Shown: positions 32,407-42,576, counted from the stretch's first letter. The stretch is DNA of 53,326 nucleotides from Arthrobacter sp. ov407 (GCF_900102895.1 NZ_FNGD01000008.1:194303-247628); one strand, 5' to 3'. Notes: generated by a model from the letters alone, not told the origin. Program-made: numbers and translations.

Positions 32407-35090
32407 GGCTGTCCCGGACGGCCGCCGGCCAGCACCGCCGAAGCCCACCTGGCCAGGCGGGTCCTGTCGATCTTGGCGTTGTGGCGGATATCGGTCGGCT
32501 GGGAGGGGACGGTGAGCACGGCGGAGACGCTGACGCCTGCCTGACGGGCCGCGTCCCGCACCCGCCCGGCGAGCTGCGGCGTGGCGGGGCCGGCCCGGCG
32601 GACGGGAGGTACAGTCTCGACGACGGCGACCACCGCCTGGGTCCCGGACGGACCGACCCCGACGACGGCGGCCAGCCCGACGTCGTCCAGGCGTTCGATG
32701 GCCTGCTCGGCGCCCACGGGCGTCAGCACGGTACCCGGCGCCGTCACGACGTGCGCGAGGCGTCCTTCCACCCAGAGCCGGCCGGCGGCGTCGAGGTGCC
32801 CGACGTCACCGGTGCGGTGCCATCCGGCGGTGCGGACGCTCTCGCGCTGGGTCAGCCAGAGCCGGTCGTAGGCTTCCTTCACGTGCGGGGCGCTGACCAG
32901 GATCTCGCCGGTCACTCCCGCCTCCGTGACGGGCTCGTTCCCGGGTGCGGTGCCGTCCGCGGCGAGCGGGATGACGGCCGTACGGGCGCCGTGCACCGGC
33001 CAGCCCACGCACACGCCGTTGCCAGCCCCCGCCACGGTTCCGGCGTCGGCGTCGGCTTCGGCGTCGCGGATCTGTTCGAGGCTGATATCGGTGACGGGCA
33101 GCGCCTCGGTCATCCCGTACGGGGTGTGCAGCGAGGCCCGGGGCAATAGCCGCTGTACCTCGGCGAGGAGGGGTTCGGGGACGGGAGCGCCGGCGGAGAG
33201 CAGCAGCTCCACGCGCCCCAGGGCCTCGTGCCCGGTCCGGTTCAGGCCGCCCTGGGTCGCGAGGACGTTGCGCAGCGCCGCGGGCGAGGCGAAGATCACC
33301 GTGGCGTCGATGGCCGCGGCGGCGGCCGCCAGCGCGCGGGCCGTCAGGGTGCGGGGCACGGTGACGTCCATGTTGGGGGTCACCGAGACTGCTCCGAGCG
33401 CCGGTCCGAGCAGGGCGAACGGCGCGAAGCCCGCCACCAGGCGTGCGCCCGGGCGGATCCCCAGCGTCGCGGCCACGGTGTCCCGCATGGCCGCCAACTG
33501 CCGGTGCGTGTAGAGCACGCCCTTGGCTGGACCGGTGGAGCCGGAGGTGAAGAGCACGGCGGCGGGGGCGTCCGGTTCCGGAGCCAGGGCCGGATTCCGG
33601 CAAGGGAGCTCCGGGCTGAGGCTGGCGCCGCGGCGGCCGAGGGCGGCGAGGGAGGTTTCGACGGCGAGGAGGCGGCGGCGGGCGGCCGGCAGGTCCCGCA
33701 CACTGATGCGCCGTCCCGACCAGCCGAGTACTGCGGCAGCCGCCAAGGCCCTGTCGATTCCGATGAGGAAATCCGGGGTGGCGCCCTTCACGGCCCGGGT
33801 CAGGCCGCGGGTACCCAGGCCGGCATCGGCCACGACGACCACCGCGCCGAGCCGCAGGCAGGCGAAAAGGACCACGGTCAGGTCCACGCCCGGCGGAACC
33901 ATCAGGCTCACCCGGCTACGGTGCCCTACACCGGCTTCCTGCAGGCCCGCCGCGAGGGCGGCGATATTCTGTTCCAGCTCCCGCCAGCTGAGCGAGCGGG
34001 CGACGCTGCCGTCCGCGGCCATTTCCGCGACGGCGGTATCCCCGCCGGCGGGTCCCGCCGCCAGCGCGGTGAGCGGCGCCCAAACGGGCGGGACTTCGGT
34101 CCCGGGCTCCAGGGCGCCGTCGGTCGGGGCGTCCGTCCGCTGAAGGCCGGGTCCGCCGTCCCGGCTGCGCTCGGCAAGCCACTCGAAGACGGGAGCGGCG
34201 ATGTTCCGGTCTTCCGCGACCAGGTGGCCGGCGCCCTCGAAGCGGTGAACTTTCGCGTCCGGCAGCCGGCTGATGAGGTCCTTGAGGTACCGGTCGGAAA
34301 AGATCGGATCCCGCGGGCCCCAGAGCATCAAGGCCGGAACTTTCAGCCCGCGCAGCCCTTCCGCGACGCGGCTGAGCGTCGGGAAGCTGGGATGGGACGC
34401 GTCGGCGGGAATGTCCGCGACAAAGTTCCCCACCCCGGCGCGGCGGTCGGCGCCGCGGTAGGGGGCCATGTAGGCGCTGCGGACATCGGCGGCCAGCGGC
34501 GGGTGGGCCAAGGAATGCGTCACGCGCAGGAAGGCGTCCGACCTCGTCGTTCCCCAGCGGTGCACGGCAGGGTGCATGGCAAGCCGGAGCGCCGGCGGGA
34601 TGCGGGAGCCTGAGGGCTGGTGGACGGCCGTGTTGGTCAGCACCACCCCGGCGAGCTGCTGCGGATGTGCCACGGCCCAGCCGAGGCTGATCACTCCGCC
34701 CCAGTCGTGGCCGACGGTGACGACGGGTCCGTCCAGTCCGAGCGCGGCGGTGAGATCGCCCAGGTCGTTGATCCGGTCCTCCAGGCGCCGGAACGTGCCG
34801 GTGCGCTCGGAGAAGCCCATATCCAGCTGGTCCACCGCCACCACACGCCACGGATGTGCGGGGTCGGATCCGGCGGTCAGCAGGGTCCGCCACAGGTAGG
34901 ACCACGTCGGGTTGCCGTGCACGCACAGGAGGGTGCCGGCAGGAGTCAGGCCGCGGCGCGTGAGCTGGGCACCGTTGTCGAGCAGGTGCCAGCGGCGCAC
35001 CCTTCCGGGCTCATCCACGGCGGAGGTGGACGCCACATCGATTTCGCGCGACCATTCGGGGTCGACGCCGGGCCAGTCGGCGGCTACCAA
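32403..35090 (-). CDS. oleBC: Fused OleB-OleC: alpha/beta hydrolase plus AMP-dependent ligase
   Basis: An 895-residue two-domain protein. The N-terminal 300 residues are a haloalkane-dehalogenase-like alpha/beta hydrolase (OleB): CVHGNPTWSYLW oxyanion region and nucleophile Asp129 in GHDWGG. After a linker (about 300-340) comes an acyl-CoA-ligase-type domain (OleC), with LFTSGSTGPAKG near residue 515, PYGMTEA and TGDVGHLDAAGRLWVEGR. OleC converts the beta-hydroxy acid to a beta-lactone, and OleB decarboxylates the lactone to the alkene. The B-C fusion is known from actinobacteria such as Micrococcus. TTG 35090 overlaps the oleA stop (TTGGTAG); GTG 35138 is an alternative. Confidence 0.9.
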   Translation of the reverse strand: MVAADWPGVDPEWSREIDVASTSAVDEPGRVRRWHLLDNGAQLTRRGLTPAGTLLCVHGNPTWSYLWRTLLTAGSDPAHPWRVVAVDQLDMGFSERTGTFRRLEDRINDLGDLTAALGLDGPVVTVGHDWGGVISLGWAVAHPQQLAGVVLTNTAVHQPSGSRIPPALRLAMHPAVHRWGTTRSDAFLRVTHSLAHPPLAADVRSAYMAPYRGADRRAGVGNFVADIPADASHPSFPTLSRVAEGLRGLKVPALMLWGPRDPIFSDRYLKDLISRLPDAKVHRFEGAGHLVAEDRNIAAPVFEWLAERSRDGGPGLQRTDAPTDGALEPGTEVPPVWAPLTALAAGPAGGDTAVAEMAADGSVARSLSWRELEQNIAALAAGLQEAGVGHRSRVSLMVPPGVDLTVVLFACLRLGAVVVVADAGLGTRGLTRAVKGATPDFLIGIDRALAAAAVLGWSGRRISVRDLPAARRRLLAVETSLAALGRRGASLSPELPCRNPALAPEPDAPAAVLFTSGSTGPAKGVLYTHRQLAAMRDTVAATLGIRPGARLVAGFAPFALLGPALGAVSVTPNMDVTVPRTLTARALAAAAAAIDATVIFASPAALRNVLATQGGLNRTGHEALGRVELLLSAGAPVPEPLLAEVQRLLPRASLHTPYGMTEALPVTDISLEQIRDAEADADAGTVAGAGNGVCVGWPVHGARTAVIPLAADGTAPGNEPVTEAGVTGEILVSAPHVKEAYDRLWLTQRESVRTAGWHRTGDVGHLDAAGRLWVEGRLAHVVTAPGTVLTPVGAEQAIERLDDVGLAAVVGVGPSGTQAVVAVVETVPPVRRAGPATPQLAGRVRDAARQAGVSVSAVLTVPSQPTDIRHNAKIDRTRLARWASAVLAGGRPGQP

Positions 35091-36124
35091 ACGATTTCCA
35101 CCATGGCGGTATTCAGACCGGAACCGACGCCCATGCACAACACGCGGTCCCCGGTTGCGAGAGTCTGCGCTTCGGCCGCGAGGGTCATTGGCAGGGAGGC
35201 CGGGCCCACATTGCCCCAGTGCGGGAACGTGATCGGCACCTTGTCCGGGTCCAAGTCAATGGCGTCGATGATGGCCTGGGTATAGGCATTGCTCACCTGG
35301 TGCGTGACGTAGCGGTCCATCGAGGCCCAGTCCCACTCCGGCTGGGCCTCGTGCCAGGCGGCGACCACGAGCTGCAGGCCGCCGTCGAGCAGGCCCTTGG
35401 TGTCGGTGGCCATGCCGTCGATGCCGCCCACGCACAGTTCATGGTGCTCGGTGCCGGCACGCATCACGCCGCCGAGGATACGGTGGCCCCCTGAGTGCTG
35501 GTCCGCCGGGCCCAGGACGGCCGCAGCGGCTCCGGAGCCGAGGGTTAGTGTGGCGAACTCGCGGTTGAAATCCTCGCGGGTCGTCTCGGGCCGCTGCAGC
35601 CGGGCCAGGGTGGCCTCCTGTGTTGCCTGGGCATCCTCACCGTTGACGATCATCGCGTACTTGATCTGGCCGGAGTCGATCATGTTGGCCGCTAGCGTCA
35701 TGCCGTTGACGAATCCGAGGCAAGCGTTGGCCAGATCAAAGTTCATGGCCGACGAAGGCAGGCTGAGTCCGTGGTGGATCTTCACCGCGACCGACGGTTC
35801 GAGGTTGCGCCGCGTAACGGAGGTGTTGATCAGCAGGCCAATCTCAGACGCTTCGATGCCGGACTCGGCCAGGGCCTTTGCGCCCGCCTCGATGGCGGCG
35901 TCGTCGAACGATGTCCCGGGGGCCCACCAGCGCCGGTGCGTGATGCCGGCGACCCGTTCGAGCAGCTTCGGGGGGACCCTCAGCCGCCGCAGGGTGGAAG
36001 CCAACCTGCGGTCGAAATCCATGGAACTCACGATCGTCGGAGCTTCGACGCTGCTCACCGAGAGTAAGGCGGTGTTGCTGTGCCGGAATGTTGCGTTGCC
36101 TACCAAAATCAAGCCCCTGTTCAC
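35084..36124 (-). CDS. oleA: OleA-type acyl-CoA condensing enzyme
   Basis: A 346-residue thiolase-superfamily enzyme that joins two fatty acyl-CoAs head to head to a 2-alkyl-3-ketoacid. Catalytic residues are Cys135 (LANACLGF), His275 (VTHQVS) and Asn305 (WGNVGPAS). Glu109 in RRNLEPS fits the extra glutamate that distinguishes OleA from FabH. GTG 36124 is preceded by AGGA at 5 bases. By sequence alone it could be annotated 3-oxoacyl-ACP synthase III; gene order oleA-oleBC-oleD settles the role. It is divergent from smc. Confidence 0.92.
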   Translation of the reverse strand: MNRGLILVGNATFRHSNTALLSVSSVEAPTIVSSMDFDRRLASTLRRLRVPPKLLERVAGITHRRWWAPGTSFDDAAIEAGAKALAESGIEASEIGLLINTSVTRRNLEPSVAVKIHHGLSLPSSAMNFDLANACLGFVNGMTLAANMIDSGQIKYAMIVNGEDAQATQEATLARLQRPETTREDFNREFATLTLGSGAAAAVLGPADQHSGGHRILGGVMRAGTEHHELCVGGIDGMATDTKGLLDGGLQLVVAAWHEAQPEWDWASMDRYVTHQVSNAYTQAIIDAIDLDPDKVPITFPHWGNVGPASLPMTLAAEAQTLATGDRVLCMGVGSGLNTAMVEIVW

Positions 36125-36370
36125 GTCCGTCCTGCGCTCCGGCGGTTCACCGCACCCTCGAGCGCAAGCCCAAGAGCTTAACTATGCCCGTTGCAGGTCG
36201 GTTCCTGCATATTCTGCGGCAAAAGCCGCGGCTTTGCACGGGTTCTGCGCGGAATTGCCGCAGCTGCGCAGTACATTGTATGTATCCGGGCCCGCCCCGA
36301 ACACCCGCGTCCGAATCATGCGTTCGTCGAACAGCGGGCCCAGTCCGCCGAGCAGGAGACCCGAAGCACC
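36125..36370. other. Divergent intergenic region between oleA and smc
   Basis: No gene is seen. It has an inverted repeat TGCAGG-TCGGTT-CCTGCA (36192-36209), a small hairpin GCGGC-AAAA-GCCGC just after it, and AGGAG at 36354-36358 upstream of the smc start. The inverted repeat is placed where a regulator of oleA could bind, but I know of no regulator for it. Confidence 0.4.
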
Positions 36371-39300
36371 TTGCATTTGAAGAGTCTGACCGTCCGGGGA
36401 TTCAAGTCGTTTGCCTCAGCGACGACATTTGAATTCGAACCGGGCGTCACCGCCGTGGTGGGCCCGAACGGTTCGGGCAAATCCAACGTCGTGGACGCGC
36501 TGGCCTGGGTCATGGGCGAACAGGGAGCCAAAACCCTCCGCGGCGGCAAGATGGAGGACGTGATCTTCGCGGGCACCTCGGGCCGGCCGCCGCTGGGCCG
36601 GGCGCATGTCTCGCTGACCATCGACAACAGCGACGGCGCCCTCCCGATCGAATACAGCGAGGTGACGATCTCGCGCACCCTGTTCCGGACCGGCGGCTCG
36701 GAATACGCCATCAACGGCGCCGGCTGCCGGCTGCTCGATATCCAGGAGCTGCTCTCCGACTCCGGCCTTGGCCGCGAGATGCACGTGATTGTGGGCCAGG
36801 GCCAGCTGGACAAGGTCCTGCACGCCACCCCCGAGGACCGGCGCGGCTTCATCGAAGAGGCCGCCGGCATCCTCAAACACCGCCGCCGCAAGGAAAAGAC
36901 GGTCCGCAAACTCGAGGCCATGCAGGCCAACCTGTCCCGGCTCAGCGATCTCACCGGCGAAATCCGGCGGCAACTGACCCCGCTGGGAAAGCAGGCGGAA
37001 GTGGCCCGGCGCGCCCAGAGCGTCCAGTTCGAGGTCCGCGACGCCCGCTCACGCCTCCTGGCCGACGACCTCGTCCAGCTGCAGTCCGCGCTGGCGCAGG
37101 ACGTCGCCGACGAATCGGCGCTCAAGGCTCGCCGTGGCGTCGTCGAACGCGACCTCGAGGCCGGACGGCAGCGCCAGGCGGTCCTCGAACAGCTCGCCGC
37201 CGAGGCCACGCCAACGCTGAACGCCGCGCGGGAGAACTGGTATTCGCTCTCCACCGGGCGCGAACGGCTCCGCTCGCTGGGCTCGCTCGCCGAGGAGCGC
37301 CGCCGGCTGCTCGGCGCAACGGACGTGGTTCCGGACACCGGCCGGGATCCGGACCAGCTGGAGCAGCAGGCCGCCCGCGTCCGCGACGAGCAGGCCGGGC
37401 TGGAACGGCAGATCCTGGACCGGACGGAGGCCCTGGACGCCGCGACAGCCGCCAAACATGAGGCCGAACAGGCCGCCGCCGCCGAGGACAAGCGGCTCGC
37501 GGCCCTGCTCCGGGCCGCCGCGGACCGGCGCGAAGGCCTGGCAAAGCTCGCCGGGCAGGTCGGCGCGGCACGATCCCGCGTCGAGTCTGCCCAGTCCGAG
37601 CTCGGACGCCTCCGCGAATCGCAAAAGGCGGGTGAGGAGCGCCGCCGGCACGCGCACAGCGAGTTCACGGCCCTGGAATCCCAGGTGGCAGGCGTTGAAG
37701 ACGGCGAGGAATCACTCGACGCCGAATACGAGGCCGCAAGCGAAGACCTCGACACGATCATCGCCGAAATTGACGCCCTGAAGGCGGCCGAGCGTGAGGG
37801 GGAGCGGGAACGCGGCGCCCTCATGGCCCGCCGCGATGCCCTCCAGCTCGGCCTGAACCGCAAAGACGGCTCCGGACACGTGCTCGGCGCGGCCGCCGGG
37901 AACCTGGCCGCCGGGGTCCTGGGATCCCTGGCGTCCATGATCACCGTGGAGGCCGGATTCGAGGCCGCCGTCGCCGCCGCCCTCGGCAGCGCGTCCGACG
38001 CCGTGGTGGTCCGGGACCAGGAGACGGCCGCTGCCGCCGTGCGGCTGCTCCGCGAGGACGACGCCGGCCGCGCCGCGCTGCTGCTCGCCGACGACCCGGC
38101 CGGAGGTTCGCCGCTGTTGGCCGATGCGCTGTTGGCCGATGCATTAACCGGTGGGAACACGCTTCCCGCGGGCGCGCGCTGGGCTGTGGATCTGGTGGAG
38201 CTCGTTTCCGCTGCGGATCCGGACGCCGCCGGCCTGCCGCTGGCGGCCCTGCTGGCGGGCACCGCCGTCGTCGAGGATCTGGATCACGCGGCGCAGCTGA
38301 TCGCCGCGCGCCCCGAGCTCACCGCCGTGACCCGGGCCGGGGACGTCTTTACCGCGCTGACCGTGACCGGCGGTTCCGCCTCGGCGCCGTCGCTGCTGGA
38401 AGTCCAGGCCGCCGTCGACGACGCCGCCGCGAAGCTGGCCACCGTGACCGCCGGGCTCGAACGCAACCGCTTCGCCCTCTCCACCGCCCGGGCCCGGCGC
38501 GCCGAAGCCCAGGACAGGGCGGACGCGGCCCTCGCGAAACTCCACGACTCCGACGCGAAACTCGCGGCCGTCGCCGAACGCCTGGGCCATCTGAACGCGG
38601 TGCTGCGCAGCGCCGTGGGGGAGAGTGAGCGCCTGGCGGCGTCCCTGGCCAGGGCCGAGGCCCAGATTGTCAGTGAACAAGATGCCCTGGAGGCGGTGGC
38701 GGCACGGCTCGCCGCGGCCACCGAAGCCCCCGCGGAGCAGGAACCCTCCCCGGAGCACCGCGACGCCCTGGCCCTGGCCGCCTCGCTGGCCCGCACGGCC
38801 GAGATGGAGGCCAGGCTCGCCCTGCGCAGCGCCGAGGAACAGCTCACGGCCACACGCAACCGGGCGGCCTCGCTGGAACGGGCCGCCGCCACCGAACGCC
38901 GCGCCCGCGAGGAAGCCGCGGAACGGGCCCGCCGCCGCCGGCTCCAAGCCCGGCGCGCCGCCGCCGTCGCCGTCGCCGTGCAGCAGATCATCGGGTTCAT
39001 CGACGTCTCCGTGGAGCTGGCCCGCCGGGAGCGGGACAGCGCCGAGGAACGCCGGGACGCGATGGACCGTGAGCTTGCCGGGGTACGCAGCGGCAACGAC
39101 GCCCTGGCCCGTGAACTGGCCGAGCTCACCGACTCCGTGCACCGCGACGAGCTCGCCCGCACGCAGCAGCGGCTGCGGATCGAGGCCCTGGAACTGAAGA
39201 GCGTGGAGGACCTCGGGCTGACCGCCGACCAACTCGTGGCCGACTACGGACCGGACCGGCCCGTGCCGGTGCCGGCCGAGGACTCGGCGGACAAATGGGC

Positions 39301-40015
39301 AGCCCTGCGCGCCCCGGTGGACGAGGAGGGCCGCGAGATTTCTGCGGGCAAGCCCTTCGACCGGGCGGAGCAGGAGAAACGGCTCAAACGCGCCGAACGC
39401 GGTCTCGCGGCCCTGGGCAAAGTCAACCCGCTGGCGCTCGAGGAGTTCGCCGCGCTCGAGGAGCGCCACCAGTTCCTCAGCACCCAGCTCGAAGACTTGA
39501 AGTCCAGCCGCAAGGACCTGCTGGACATCATCAAGGAAGTCGACGACCGCGTCCAGAAGGTCTTCGCCGAAGCATTCGATGACACCTCACGGCAGTTTGT
39601 CCGCGTCTTCGCCCGGCTGTTCCCCGGCGGCGAGGGCCGGCTGGTCCTGACCGACCCCTCCGACATGCTCACCACCGGGATCGAGGTGGAAGCCCGCCCG
39701 GCCGGCAAGAAAATCAAGCGGCTCTCGCTGCTCTCCGGCGGCGAGCGTTCCCTGACGGCCGTGGCGCTGCTGGTGGCCATCTTCAAGGCACGGCCCTCGC
39801 CCTTCTACGTCATGGACGAGGTCGAGGCCGCGCTCGATGACACCAACCTGGGCCGGCTCATCACCATCTTCGAAGAACTCCGCGAATCCAGCCAGCTGAT
39901 CGTCATCACGCACCAGAAGCGCACCATGGAAGTCGCCGACGCCCTCTACGGCGTCACAATGCGCGGCGACGGCGTCTCCACGGTGATCAGCCAGCGGCTG
40001 GGCGCGGAGGTCTAG
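36371..40015 (+). CDS. smc: Chromosome segregation ATPase SMC
   Basis: A 1214-residue SMC protein that compacts and segregates the chromosome with ScpA/ScpB. TTG 36371 gives the typical N-terminus (M)HLKSLTVRGFKSFA; Walker A GPNGSGKSN is at about residues 31-39. Two long Ala/Glu/Arg-rich coiled coils flank the hinge at about residues 500-660 (GHVLGAAAGNLAAGVLG onward). The C-terminal head has the signature LLSGGERSLTAVALL and Walker B FYVMDEVEAALDD. The length is typical. The frame is open upstream to 36191, but that part has no SMC-like sequence. ftsY follows, the standard order. Confidence 0.95.
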   Translation: MHLKSLTVRGFKSFASATTFEFEPGVTAVVGPNGSGKSNVVDALAWVMGEQGAKTLRGGKMEDVIFAGTSGRPPLGRAHVSLTIDNSDGALPIEYSEVTISRTLFRTGGSEYAINGAGCRLLDIQELLSDSGLGREMHVIVGQGQLDKVLHATPEDRRGFIEEAAGILKHRRRKEKTVRKLEAMQANLSRLSDLTGEIRRQLTPLGKQAEVARRAQSVQFEVRDARSRLLADDLVQLQSALAQDVADESALKARRGVVERDLEAGRQRQAVLEQLAAEATPTLNAARENWYSLSTGRERLRSLGSLAEERRRLLGATDVVPDTGRDPDQLEQQAARVRDEQAGLERQILDRTEALDAATAAKHEAEQAAAAEDKRLAALLRAAADRREGLAKLAGQVGAARSRVESAQSELGRLRESQKAGEERRRHAHSEFTALESQVAGVEDGEESLDAEYEAASEDLDTIIAEIDALKAAEREGERERGALMARRDALQLGLNRKDGSGHVLGAAAGNLAAGVLGSLASMITVEAGFEAAVAAALGSASDAVVVRDQETAAAAVRLLREDDAGRAALLLADDPAGGSPLLADALLADALTGGNTLPAGARWAVDLVELVSAADPDAAGLPLAALLAGTAVVEDLDHAAQLIAARPELTAVTRAGDVFTALTVTGGSASAPSLLEVQAAVDDAAAKLATVTAGLERNRFALSTARARRAEAQDRADAALAKLHDSDAKLAAVAERLGHLNAVLRSAVGESERLAASLARAEAQIVSEQDALEAVAARLAAATEAPAEQEPSPEHRDALALAASLARTAEMEARLALRSAEEQLTATRNRAASLERAAATERRAREEAAERARRRRLQARRAAAVAVAVQQIIGFIDVSVELARRERDSAEERRDAMDRELAGVRSGNDALARELAELTDSVHRDELARTQQRLRIEALELKSVEDLGLTADQLVADYGPDRPVPVPAEDSADKWAALRAPVDEEGREISAGKPFDRAEQEKRLKRAERGLAALGKVNPLALEEFAALEERHQFLSTQLEDLKSSRKDLLDIIKEVDDRVQKVFAEAFDDTSRQFVRVFARLFPGGEGRLVLTDPSDMLTTGIEVEARPAGKKIKRLSLLSGGERSLTAVALLVAIFKARPSPFYVMDEVEAALDDTNLGRLITIFEELRESSQLIVITHQKRTMEVADALYGVTMRGDGVSTVISQRLGAEV

Positions 40016-40069
40016 GCGGAACGAAAACGCTGGCCACGGCCCATTTGGGGTTTGTGAGAAGCTAGGGGA

Positions 40070-41281
40070 GTGAACGACATCCTCCCCATTATTCTGCCCA
40101 TTCTCGCTGTCCTGGTGGTCATCGGTGTGCTGATCCCGGTGCTCATGAAGACCCGGAAGAACACCAAGACCTATACCGGCACACGTGACGCAAACGACCC
40201 CGTGCAGGCCCCGGGAGCCGGAACCCTTGTGGAGGACCGTTCCGCCCCGGCGCCGGCGCCGGGAAGGACGTCGCCGGACGCCGTCGAGCTCGAAGGACCA
40301 ACGGTCGAGGTGCCGGACGACGCAGCCGGCCTGGAAACCGTGCCGGTGGAAACCCCGCTTCCGGTGGCCGGACGACTCATCCGGCTGCGCGAGCGGCTGG
40401 TCAAGTCCAACAACATCCTGGGCAAGGGACTCCTGGCCCTGCTCTCGGCGGACAAGATCGATGAAAACGTCTGGGACGAGGTCGAGGAAACCCTCCTGCT
40501 GGCCGATCTCGGCACCGAACCGACCATGCAGCTCGTGGACGCGCTCCGCGAACGCGTCAAGGTGATCGGTACGCGGGACCCTGAGCACGTCAAGGCCCTG
40601 CTCCGCGAGGAACTCATCAAGCTCGTGGACCCCACCATGGATCGGAGCCTGAATGTCGAGCGCCACGACAGCAAGCCCGCTGTCATGATGGTGGTCGGCG
40701 TCAACGGCGTCGGCAAGACCACCACCGTGGGCAAGCTCGCCCGCGTGCTCGTGGCCGAAGACAAGGACGTGCTGCTGGGCGCTGCCGACACCTTCCGCGC
40801 CGCCGCCTCCGAGCAACTGGCCACGTGGGGCCAACGAGTAGGCGTGCCCACCGTGAAGTCGGACATCGACGGCGCGGACCCGGCGTCGGTGGCCTACGAG
40901 GCCGTCAAGGCCGGCATCGACCAGGAAGTCGACGTCGTCATGATCGACACCGCGGGGCGCCTGCAGAACAAGGTGGGCCTGATGGACGAGCTCAGCAAGG
41001 TTAAGCGGGTCATCGAAAAGCTCGCCGAGGTGGACGAGGTGCTGCTGGTCCTGGACGCCACCACCGGCCAGAACGGACTCAACCAGGCCCGGGTGTTCTC
41101 CGAGGTGGTGAACATCACCGGGATCGTCCTGACCAAGCTGGACGGCACCGCCAAGGGCGGGATCGTCGTCGCCATCCAGAAGTCCCTCGGCGTCCCGGTC
41201 AAGCTGATCGGCCTGGGCGAAGGCGCCGACGACCTCGCGCCGTTCGACGCCGAAGGCTTCGTGGATGCCCTGCTGAACTGA
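40070..41281 (+). CDS. ftsY: Signal recognition particle receptor FtsY
   Basis: A 403-residue SRP-receptor GTPase. Unlike E. coli FtsY it begins with one membrane segment (about residues 4-26, ILPIILPILAVLVVIGVL), then an acidic/Pro-rich linker to about residue 100, then the NG domain: helical N domain, G1 GVNGVGKTT, insertion-box region GAADTFRAAASEQL, G3 DTAGRLQNK, G4 TKLDGTAKGG and closing GLGEGADDLAPF. It docks ribosome-SRP complexes (Ffh at 46226) at the membrane. GTG 40070 has GGGGAG directly upstream. Confidence 0.96.
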   Translation: MNDILPIILPILAVLVVIGVLIPVLMKTRKNTKTYTGTRDANDPVQAPGAGTLVEDRSAPAPAPGRTSPDAVELEGPTVEVPDDAAGLETVPVETPLPVAGRLIRLRERLVKSNNILGKGLLALLSADKIDENVWDEVEETLLLADLGTEPTMQLVDALRERVKVIGTRDPEHVKALLREELIKLVDPTMDRSLNVERHDSKPAVMMVVGVNGVGKTTTVGKLARVLVAEDKDVLLGAADTFRAAASEQLATWGQRVGVPTVKSDIDGADPASVAYEAVKAGIDQEVDVVMIDTAGRLQNKVGLMDELSKVKRVIEKLAEVDEVLLVLDATTGQNGLNQARVFSEVVNITGIVLTKLDGTAKGGIVVAIQKSLGVPVKLIGLGEGADDLAPFDAEGFVDALLN

Positions 41282-41325
41282 TATGTAGGGTTTCTAGCAC
41301 GCACCGGTGGCGGCACCGCCGCAGC

Positions 41326-42576
41326 TCAGGCGCCCTTCGCGGCCGGGCGGCGGAACGTTTCGCGGGCCGGCAACCACACGGCGGCGGCGGCCAGCAGCAT
41401 GCCGCCCGTGACCCCGAAGGCCCAGCCGTAGCCCAGGCGGTCCGCCAGCAGCCCGGCCACCACGGGTCCGACGATCGCGCCGCTGTCCGAGGCCATCTGG
41501 AAGACGGCCAGGACGCGGCCGCCGGAGCGCTCGTTGCCGATCACGTCGGCGATGGCGGCCTGCTGGGCCGGTCCGAGCAGGCCGGAGCCGATCCCGGCGC
41601 AAGCGGAGGCGAGCAGGAACCAGGGCAGCTGGTGTGTGAACCCGATGGCCGCCGTGGCCGTGCCGGTGACCACCAGCCCGGTCAGCAGGAGCGGCTTGCG
41701 GCCCAGGCTGTCGGCGAGCCGGCCGGAGAACGTCAGGGCCACCGCGTTTCCGCCCGCGAAGACCGCCAGGGCCCAGCCGGCCGATTCCGGCCCCGCGCCG
41801 AGGGCCACGACGGCGAAGAGCGGCACTGTGGCCATCCGCACGCCGAAGGTGGCCCAGCCGTTGGCAAAGCTCGAAAACAGGCCGGCACGGTAGGCACTGT
41901 CCCGCAGCGCGTCCTTCAGTTCCATCGCCGGGGCTGTCGCGCCGGGCTGCCGCGATGCGGCCGGTACATGGCTGAGCTGGGTCTGCACGACCAGGGCCGC
42001 CAGCACCAGGGCCGCCGCGTAGGCCAGGAACGGCACCCGCAGGCCGAAGTTGGCGAGCAGCCCGCCGACGATCGGGCCGCAGACGTTGCCGATCAGGAAG
42101 GCGGAGGCATAGGCCCCGGAGACCCGGCCGCGGCTTTCCGGCGGCGCGAGCCGGACCACGAGCGCCATGGACGCCACAGTGAACATCACCGAACCCGCCC
42201 CGCCCAGGCCGCGGAAAACCAGCAACTGCCAGTAGTTCTGGGCGAAGGCACAGGCCGCCGTCGACGCGGCCACGATCAGCAGCCCGGCCACGTAGACGGG
42301 CCGTTCGCCCAACTTCACGATCAGGGTGCCGGCGGCCGGGGCGAAGACAAGGCGCATGAACGCGAAGATGCTCACGATGACTGCCGCCGCCGTCGCGCCG
42401 ACGTCGAACGTGGTGGCGAACTGGGGAAGAACCGGTGCCACGAGGCCAAAACCGATCGCGATCAGGAAGGCCGCAACCAGCATCACCTTGATGTCCCGGG
42501 GCAACCCGGAACCCCCCGGGGCCGGTGAGGGCGCCTGGGCTGCGGCGTCGCCGACGGGGCGGGAGGTGTTGCTCAT
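41326..42576 (-). CDS. MFS transporter
   Basis: A 416-residue major facilitator with about 12 membrane segments. The first starts at LVAAFLIAIGFGLVAPVLP. The loop 2-3 motif reads FGxLxxR-like KLGERPVYVAG, and the matching motif of the second half is RLADSLGRKPLLL. The sequence looks like a drug/sugar efflux type (DHA1). ATG 42576 follows AAGGA; an in-frame start at 42678 lies in the shared promoter region and is less likely. It is divergent from amtB, so the candidate GlnR sites between them may affect both. The substrate is unknown. Confidence 0.88.
   Translation of the reverse strand: MSNTSRPVGDAAAQAPSPAPGGSGLPRDIKVMLVAAFLIAIGFGLVAPVLPQFATTFDVGATAAAVIVSIFAFMRLVFAPAAGTLIVKLGERPVYVAGLLIVAASTAACAFAQNYWQLLVFRGLGGAGSVMFTVASMALVVRLAPPESRGRVSGAYASAFLIGNVCGPIVGGLLANFGLRVPFLAYAAALVLAALVVQTQLSHVPAASRQPGATAPAMELKDALRDSAYRAGLFSSFANGWATFGVRMATVPLFAVVALGAGPESAGWALAVFAGGNAVALTFSGRLADSLGRKPLLLTGLVVTGTATAAIGFTHQLPWFLLASACAGIGSGLLGPAQQAAIADVIGNERSGGRVLAVFQMASDSGAIVGPVVAGLLADRLGYGWAFGVTGGMLLAAAAVWLPARETFRRPAAKGA

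Noticed and set aside
36191..36370. N-terminal extension of SMC by 60 residues
   Set aside because: The upstream part has no SMC-like sequence, while TTG 36371 gives the standard HLKSLTVRGFKSF start.
38144..39469. Minus-strand open frame opposite the smc coiled coil
   Set aside because: The periodic Ala/Glu/Arg coding of the coiled coil opens the opposite strand; no independent evidence.
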